This document shows, one piece after another, positions 59,474 through 64,000 of a DNA stretch of 64,000 bases. The stretch's first letter is position 1; every line of letters begins with the position of its first letter. The position numbers and the translations under genes are program-made. The notes beneath the pieces were generated by a model. It ran no database searches. It saw nothing but the letters and a program-made list of their open reading frames with translations, and was not told where the DNA came from. This DNA comes from Palleronia pontilimi. GTDB taxonomy: Bacteria; Pseudomonadota; Alphaproteobacteria; Rhodobacterales; Rhodobacteraceae. Location: the NCBI RefSeq assembly GCF_016412875.1, contig NZ_JAEKPD010000016.1, forward strand, positions 62,001 through 126,000. The letters are read 5' to 3'.

Positions 59474-60385
59474 ATGGGACGCAGACGCAAGGGCCGCGAC
59501 ATCTCGGGATGGGTGATCGTGGACAAGCCCGCGGGCCTGGGCAGCACGGACGTGGTCAACAAGGTGCGCTGGGCCTTCGAGGCGAAGAAGGCGGGCCATG
59601 CGGGCACGCTGGATCCAGACGCGACCGGGCTTCTGGCGCTGGCGCTGGGCGAGGCGACGAAATGCGTGCCGCTGCTGACGGACGCGCTGAAAGCCTATGA
59701 ATTCTCGGTGGTGTTCGGCGCGGCGACCCACACCGACGATGCGTCGGGCGACATCATCGCGACCAGCGATCTGCGCCCCGGCGACGACGACATCCGCGCC
59801 GCCCTGCCCGCCTTCACCGGCGACATCGAGCAGGTGCCGCCGCAGGTCTCGGCCGTGAAGGTCGACGGCGCCCGCGCCTACGACCTGGCGCGCGAGGGCG
59901 TCGAGATGGAGCTGGCCGCCCGCCCGCTTCACGTGCAAAGCCTCGACCTGCTCGCCCGCCCCGATGCCGACCACGCCACGCTGCGGCTGGTGTGCGGCAA
60001 GGGCGGCTACGTCCGCGCCATCGCCCGCGACCTGGGCGAGGCGTTGGGCACCCGCGCCCACGTGGCGTCGCTGCGCCGGACCTGGTCCGGTCCCTTCACG
60101 ACCGACGGCGCCGTTACGATGGACCGGATCGACGCCCTGGCGCGCAGCCCCGAAGTCGACGGTTTGCTGCGCCCGGTCGAGGACGGATTGCAGCACGTCC
60201 CCGCCGCGCAGATCGGCGCCGTCGCGCTGCCGCGCCTGAAGAACGGCAACCCGGTCGAGGTGCTCAGCACCACCGCCGCCTACGGCGACACGGTCTGGGC
60301 CGCGCATCAGGGGCGCGCCTACGCCATCGGCACCTATCGCGCGGGCATGGTCCATCCCACCCGCGTACTGAACCGCGAGCCATGA
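59474..60385 (+). CDS. truB: tRNA pseudouridine(55) synthase TruB
   Basis: TruB makes pseudouridine 55 in the T-loop of tRNAs. The 303-aa protein shows [19 protein letters not shown], and the catalytic aspartate is at about 47 in [14 protein letters not shown]. The PUA-adjacent region is [19 protein letters not shown], and it ends with a C-terminal RNA-binding part. Full length. In many relatives rpsO follows truB; here a DUF1643 gene overlaps its stop by four bases. Confidence 0.96.
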   Translation: MGRRRKGRDISGWVIVDKPAGLGSTDVVNKVRWAFEAKKAGHAGTLDPDATGLLALALGEATKCVPLLTDALKAYEFSVVFGAATHTDDASGDIIATSDLRPGDDDIRAALPAFTGDIEQVPPQVSAVKVDGARAYDLAREGVEMELAARPLHVQSLDLLARPDADHATLRLVCGKGGYVRAIARDLGEALGTRAHVASLRRTWSGPFTTDGAVTMDRIDALARSPEVDGLLRPVEDGLQHVPAAQIGAVALPRLKNGNPVEVLSTTAAYGDTVWAAHQGRAYAIGTYRAGMVHPTRVLNREP

Positions 60386-60888
60386 TCGAGCGGCGTTTCC
60401 AGAAGGGCGACGCGCACAGCGTGGCGCGCTATTCGGACTGTGAACGCTACCGCTTCGACCTGACGCGGATCTGGGATCCCGAAGGGCCACGCGTGCTGTT
60501 CGTCATGCTCAACCCGTCGACCGCGACCGAGCAACAGAACGACCCCACCGTCGAGCGCTGCGAACGCCGCGCCCGCGCGCAGGGATTCGGCGGGTTCCGG
60601 GTCTGCAACATCTTCGCTTGGCGCAGCACCGATCCCGCCGGGCTGCGCAAGACGCCGGATCCGGTGGGCGCCGATAACGACGCCGCGATCCTTGCCGGTG
60701 CCGACTGGGCCGACCGCATCGTGTGCGCCTGGGGCACCCATGGCGCGCTGGAGGACCGCGGACCGGCGGTCGAGGCGCTGCTGCGCGACGCGGGCCATCC
60801 GCTGCATCACCTGGGGCTCAGCAAGCACGGCCACCCCAGGCATCCGCTCTATATCGCCTACGCGATCCCGCCGCAGGCCTGGGCCTAG
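60382..60888 (+). CDS. DUF1643 family protein
   Basis: This 168-aa soluble protein is of the DUF1643 family, function unknown. The core shows [29 protein letters not shown], shown as [39 protein letters not shown] and [17 protein letters not shown] follow, then [18 protein letters not shown] and [14 protein letters not shown]. The start overlaps the truB stop. DUF1643 genes also occur in phages and plasmids, but here it is a stable part of a housekeeping operon. Confidence 0.87.
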   Translation: MIERRFQKGDAHSVARYSDCERYRFDLTRIWDPEGPRVLFVMLNPSTATEQQNDPTVERCERRARAQGFGGFRVCNIFAWRSTDPAGLRKTPDPVGADNDAAILAGADWADRIVCAWGTHGALEDRGPAVEALLRDAGHPLHHLGLSKHGHPRHPLYIAYAIPPQAWA

Positions 60889-60889
60889 T

Positions 60890-61873
60890 TTACGCCGCCA
60901 TGGCGTCCTCGGACGGGGCGAAGACGATATCGTCCGGGTCGATCTCGGACACGCCCATCACGGTCGCCACAAGCTGGTCGTCCACGAAGACATGGGTCCC
61001 GCTGCCATCCGGCGCGGCCATGGTCATCACGCTCGACCCGGGATCGCCCTCCAGCACCAGCACGTCTTCGCCGGGGCTGAAATCGCGGATGATCTCGATC
61101 GGCGGCGTGTCGTCCCGGATGTCGGGCCCGTCGGGCAGGATGTCGGGATCGGCCACGATGGTCGCCAGCGATCCGTCGTCGGGCGCATCCGTCGGCGGCG
61201 CTTCGGGCGCGTCGGGCATCTCCGGGTCGGTGGGCAGCAGGGCGTCGTCGTCCGGAGCGCCACCCGGCGCAGGCTCGGACGGCAATTCGGGATCGGTCGG
61301 CGCCAGCGCGTCCTGCTCGAAGATCGGGTCGTCCTCGGTCGGCGCCAGCGCCGCGGTCGCGTCCGGCCCGCCGAACGCATTGTTCTGGGCCTCGATCAGT
61401 TCGCTCAAGGCGACTTCGTAATCGAGTCCGTCGAACTGCATCGCGATCCGATCCACCGGAACGTCGTCCAGCGCATCGAATTGAAGCTCGACCAACCCGT
61501 CCTCTTGCTCCCACGATATGGTCGGCGGCGTGCCGGTCTCCGGATCGGCGGGCACCACGTCCAGACCTTCGCTGTCGGCAGGCAGGTTGACCACCAGGCG
61601 GTCCAGCTCGGCGTCGAAATCCTCGATGATATGCGCGCCGGCGATCGCGTCGAAGGACAGCAGGTCGCCGCCCACGCTGGACGATGCCTCGAAGGGGAGC
61701 GCTGCGGCCGGGTCCGCGGGCTCCAGCGTATCCAGGATGTTCCCTTCCCCGCCCCCGTCTGCCTGGTCGCCCGTTGCGTCCGCATCGGGCGCGTCGGCGT
61801 CGACCTTGGTCGACAGCATGTCGGGCAGGACCGAGGCCGTCGCCAGACCCGCCAAAACCAGTAGTCCCAACAT
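60890..61873 (-). CDS. Acidic membrane-anchored protein with RTX-associated tail-like repeats (paralogue 1)
   Basis: This protein (327 aa from ATG 61873) is not one I recognise as a named family. It has one N-terminal membrane segment (LGLLVLAGLATASVLPDML) and a very acidic, Pro/Asp-rich chain. A domain-like unit around 80-160 (GAHIIEDFDAELDRLVVNLP) and a second near the C-terminus (PIEIIRDFSPGEDVLVLEG, then HVFVDDQLVATVMG) follow the 'I-x-DF-x-PGxD' pattern often seen near calcium-binding RTX proteins. No GGxGxDxxx repeats are visible. A longer frame starts TTG 61903. GAGGTGTGCG precedes ATG 61873. Confidence 0.7.
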   Translation of the reverse strand: MLGLLVLAGLATASVLPDMLSTKVDADAPDADATGDQADGGGEGNILDTLEPADPAAALPFEASSSVGGDLLSFDAIAGAHIIEDFDAELDRLVVNLPADSEGLDVVPADPETGTPPTISWEQEDGLVELQFDALDDVPVDRIAMQFDGLDYEVALSELIEAQNNAFGGPDATAALAPTEDDPIFEQDALAPTDPELPSEPAPGGAPDDDALLPTDPEMPDAPEAPPTDAPDDGSLATIVADPDILPDGPDIRDDTPPIEIIRDFSPGEDVLVLEGDPGSSVMTMAAPDGSGTHVFVDDQLVATVMGVSEIDPDDIVFAPSEDAMAA

Positions 61874-61963
61874 CGCACACCTCATCCAACCGTGACGTCC
61901 CAAACCCTTGATACCTTGCGCCGATTACGATCACGTATCGAAAGAATTCAGCACTTGTGGTAA

Positions 61964-62878
61964 ATGCCGAACATCATGGATCAATTGCCCTTTTCCTCCT
62001 TTCCGACATCCCGCATCGCCTGCGGCGACGTGACCCTTTCGGTGCGCCGCGCCGGGACGGGTGCGCCGCTCGTGCTGTTGCACGGCTATCCCGAAACCGC
62101 GCTGGCCTGGGCCCAAGTGGCACCGGCGCTGGCGCAGCATTTCGACGTGATCGTCCCCGATCTGCGCGGCTACGGCGCCAGCGATGCCCCGCCGGACGAT
62201 GCCGGGCACAGTGCCTATTCCAAGCGCCAGATGGGCCGCGATATCGTCGCCCTGCTGGACGCGCTGGACCTGCCCCGGGCCCATGTTCTGGGCCACGATC
62301 GCGGGGCGCGCGTGGCCTACCGGATGGCACTGGACCATCCCGACCGCGTCGCGCGGCTGGGCGTCATCGAAATCATCCCGACCGGCAGCTACTGGGCGCG
62401 CTGGACCGCGGAAAGCGCACTGGCGGCGTATCACTGGACGTTCCTCGCCCAGCCCTCGCCGCTGCCCGAACGCATGATCGCGGCGGACCCGCAGGGCTAT
62501 TGCGACTGGACGCTGGCCAGCTGGACCGCCGACAAGGACCTGGGCGTGTTCGACGATGCCGCCCTTGCGGCCTATCGCGCGCAAATGGCCGAGCCCGCGC
62601 GCTGCGCCGCCATGTGCGCCGATTACCGGGCAGGCGCGGGGATCGACCGCGCGCTGGACGACGCGGATATCCAGGCCGGGCGCAAGATCGCCGCACCGAT
62701 GCTGTTCTTGCACGGCAACCGGGGGTTCCCGGCGAAGGCGGGCGATCCTGCCGCGATCTGGGCCGAGCTTGCGGAAGACATCACCGTCGCCACCTATGAC
62801 GGCGGCCATTTCGCCATGGAAGAAGCGCCGCACGAGGTGATCTCGGCGGCGCTGGACTTCCTTGCGGACCGGACCTAG
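61964..62878 (+). CDS. Haloacetate dehalogenase-like alpha/beta hydrolase
   Basis: This 304-aa hydrolase has an active-site pattern resembling fluoro/haloacetate dehalogenases: LVLLHGYPETALAWAQV, the nucleophile aspartate at about 112 in LGHDRGARVAYRM, cap residues AYHWTFLAQPSPLPE (Tyr/His/Trp at 156-158) and a C-terminal histidine in YDGGHFAMEEAP. The catalytic order Asp-His is typical of halide-releasing members; epoxide hydrolases are a less likely alternative because of the HW/LAQP stretch. It lies between the two acidic paralogues, opposite strand. The first ATG (61964) is used. Confidence 0.82.
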   Translation: MPNIMDQLPFSSFPTSRIACGDVTLSVRRAGTGAPLVLLHGYPETALAWAQVAPALAQHFDVIVPDLRGYGASDAPPDDAGHSAYSKRQMGRDIVALLDALDLPRAHVLGHDRGARVAYRMALDHPDRVARLGVIEIIPTGSYWARWTAESALAAYHWTFLAQPSPLPERMIAADPQGYCDWTLASWTADKDLGVFDDAALAAYRAQMAEPARCAAMCADYRAGAGIDRALDDADIQAGRKIAAPMLFLHGNRGFPAKAGDPAAIWAELAEDITVATYDGGHFAMEEAPHEVISAALDFLADRT

Positions 62879-63684
62879 GCGGCCGCCGCGGCATCCATCG
62901 CCGACGGTCCCGCGGCATGGTCCGCGTCGTCTTCGGCAAGATCGGTTTCGATCAACTCGATATCCTCGGCCGCAAGGTCCGGCGCGTTGCGCACCAGCAT
63001 AACGGGCTGTCCGTTCAGCAAAACGAAGACGTCGGCGCTGCCGGTAACCGGGTCGATGGAGATCTCGGGCTCGGGGGTGGTGTCGCTGTCGAACACCACG
63101 ACCAGCTGATCCTCGGACGGGTCGTAATCGTCGATGACCGGCGGGCTGGTGTCCCTGTCGACGCGGGTGCCGCTGCTGAACAGATCGACTGTATTATTGT
63201 GGATCGGCTCGGACGACGCCGCTTCAACCGCGACCGCATCCTGCCCGGACCGACCAAAGCGATCGTCCGGCCCCGGGTTCAGCACCTCTGCGTCGAACAG
63301 GTTTTCGATGTCGAACCCGTCGTCTTCATCGGCAAAGTCCTCATCGGCAAAGTCCTCATCGTCACCTTTGTCCATTTCCCGCCCCTCATCCGCGGCCAGG
63401 GAGTCGTGCGCGTCTTCCGGATCCTCGTCCCGCAGGTGATACGGGGCCGGATCATCCGCTTCGTCGTCCAGGTCTTCGGGGCCGATCGCCCGTTCGACCG
63501 CGCTCATCACCGGGTCCGTCTCGTCGTCGGCGTCGGGGTCTGCCCCCTCCAGCGCGACGGCCAGGTCTTCGTCGGTCTCGGCCTTGGCCGCGCGACGGTT
63601 TGCCAGCAATTTGCGAACCGGGTTCAGGTCCGTGGCCGCCAGCACCGCGATGGCCACCACAACTGTCAGAAATCCGTAGATCAT
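62875..63684 (-). CDS. Acidic membrane-anchored protein with RTX-associated tail-like unit (paralogue 2)
   Basis: This protein (269 aa from ATG 63684) has one N-terminal membrane segment (IYGFLTVVVAIAVLAATDL), then a strongly acidic middle, with a tandem 15-bp DNA repeat coding FADEDFADED. The C-terminal unit PPVIDDYDPSEDQLVVVFD, then EPEISIDPVTGSADVFVLLN, matches the pattern in the gene at 60890. It is Asp/Glu rich with few hydrophobics, so it could be a cation-binding envelope protein. An alternative start is ATG 63693. The function is unknown. Confidence 0.7.
   Translation of the reverse strand: MIYGFLTVVVAIAVLAATDLNPVRKLLANRRAAKAETDEDLAVALEGADPDADDETDPVMSAVERAIGPEDLDDEADDPAPYHLRDEDPEDAHDSLAADEGREMDKGDDEDFADEDFADEDDGFDIENLFDAEVLNPGPDDRFGRSGQDAVAVEAASSEPIHNNTVDLFSSGTRVDRDTSPPVIDDYDPSEDQLVVVFDSDTTPEPEISIDPVTGSADVFVLLNGQPVMLVRNAPDLAAEDIELIETDLAEDDADHAAGPSAMDAAAAA
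63331..63360. repeat. Tandem 15-bp repeat in the acidic paralogue 2 gene
   Basis: GGCAAAGTCCTCATC occurs twice in direct tandem (63331-63345 and 63346-63360), coding in-frame for repeated DEDFA residues on the minus strand. Such short in-frame repeats can expand or contract by replication slippage without shifting the frame. Confidence 0.7.
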
Positions 63685-64000
63685 GCGCTTCATCCTTCTG
63701 GCCAAAACCAAATCGCGCCGCCCGTGGCGCGTTGTCACGATCAAACGCCCGAAATCAGGAGAATTTACGGCGCTGGGCAGTGACCTTGTGGTCGGAACGG
63801 GGCATTTCGGCGACAATCGCGCGCGTCAGGCACCGCTGTTCCGGATCCGGCGACAACCAGCCGCCACGGACGCGCCGACCCGGGGTTTCCAAGTCCGCGC
63901 GAATCCCCTATAGGCGCGCATCCGCAATGCTGCGGACAGGGCCAGTGCTGGACGACATCCCGGCCTGCGCCGTCTTGAGAAACCTGTCATAACAAGGAGA
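63685..64000. other. 316-base gene-free right end with structured leader
   Basis: I see no convincing gene here. The first part (63685-63720) is the promoter/ribosome site region of the minus-strand acidic gene. Near the end, on the plus strand, a TCCGCA/TGCGGA hairpin (63921-63936) and the paired GACAGG/CCTGTC (63935-63940 and 63983-63988) suggest an RNA leader, ending in ACAAGGAGA at the edge as a ribosome site. A plus-strand gene therefore probably starts just outside. rpsO would fit synteny near truB, but this is a guess. Confidence 0.4.

Noticed and set aside
1-64000. tRNA, rRNA, CRISPR array, prophage, insertion sequence or restriction/defence system
   Set aside because: No cloverleaf-like segments, regularly spaced repeats, transposases, integrases, nucleases of defence type or terminal inverted repeats were visible. 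All large gaps are short and explained by leaders, hairpins or the repeat element.

Overview
The window reads as a piece of chromosome from a Rhodobacterales-type alphaproteobacterium (Roseobacter/Paracoccus/Rhodobacter relatives). The DNA is GC-rich, genes are densely packed, and many neighbours share 1-4 base ATGA, GTGA or TGATG stop/start overlaps. Order-typical gene sets include petP-petR, a tiny aa3 oxidase subunit IV, DUF3035, DUF1674 and a bacterial voltage-gated sodium channel. I see no prophage, transposase, CRISPR array, rRNA or tRNA. This is core chromosome with some accessory metabolism, not a genomic island.

Layout. 0-5 kb (minus strand): queG (cut by the left edge), a glutathione transferase, mtgA, an HU gene, an EamA transporter and AMP nucleosidase. 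5-10 kb (plus): topoisomerase IB, DUF1810, an SDR-like epimerase, a KtrAB/TrkAH-type potassium uptake pair and a BacNav sodium channel. 10-15.5 kb (minus): a tight deacetylase-like/xseB/ispA/dxs isoprenoid operon, preceded by petP-petR, which is divergent from ilvE. 16.5-22 kb: a molybdenum-cofactor block (fdhD, mobA, mobB, and a moeA fused to an extra N-terminal domain), then azlCD. 22-25 kb (minus): a lipoprotein, cytochrome oxidase subunit IV (44 aa), a DUF6173-like gene and a caspase-fold protein that has lost its catalytic dyad.

25-34 kb (minus) is one long cluster: a long-chain acyl-CoA ligase, a complete Liv-type ABC importer (livG, an unknown 134-aa protein, livH, livM, livK, livF) and a phenylacetate-CoA-ligase-like protein. 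It probably imports and CoA-activates a carboxylic acid. 34.5-38.5 kb: a DUF481 outer-membrane protein and a 924-aa molybdenum formate dehydrogenase alpha subunit, which the 17-21 kb Mo block probably serves. 38.6-41.5 kb (plus): a histidine phosphatase and a two-gene saccharopine pathway for lysine breakdown. 41.5-45 kb (minus): FAD oxidoreductase, DUF1365, DUF3833 and SDR, resembling the lipid-modifying clusters controlled by RpoE-ChrR in relatives. 45-57 kb (minus): rmuC, mutL, two M16 peptidases, DUF3035, lspA, purH, a heparinase II/III-like protein and rsmB. 57-64 kb: dapB, then rbfA, a DUF2233 protein, truB and DUF1643 (plus), and finally two paralogous acidic membrane-anchored proteins flanking a haloacetate-dehalogenase-like hydrolase.

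I found no convincing new defence or mobile system. The best leads are a repeated intergenic element (hairpin plus a conserved GGTATTT...GAAAGATGAAG core, six copies, two almost identical over 51 bp), the pseudo-caspase protein, the MoeA fusion, an FdhD lacking one cysteine of its usual pair, a solo formate dehydrogenase alpha subunit with a reduced cluster set, and the twin acidic proteins. All functional calls rest on reading the translations and remembered family features; no database search was possible.
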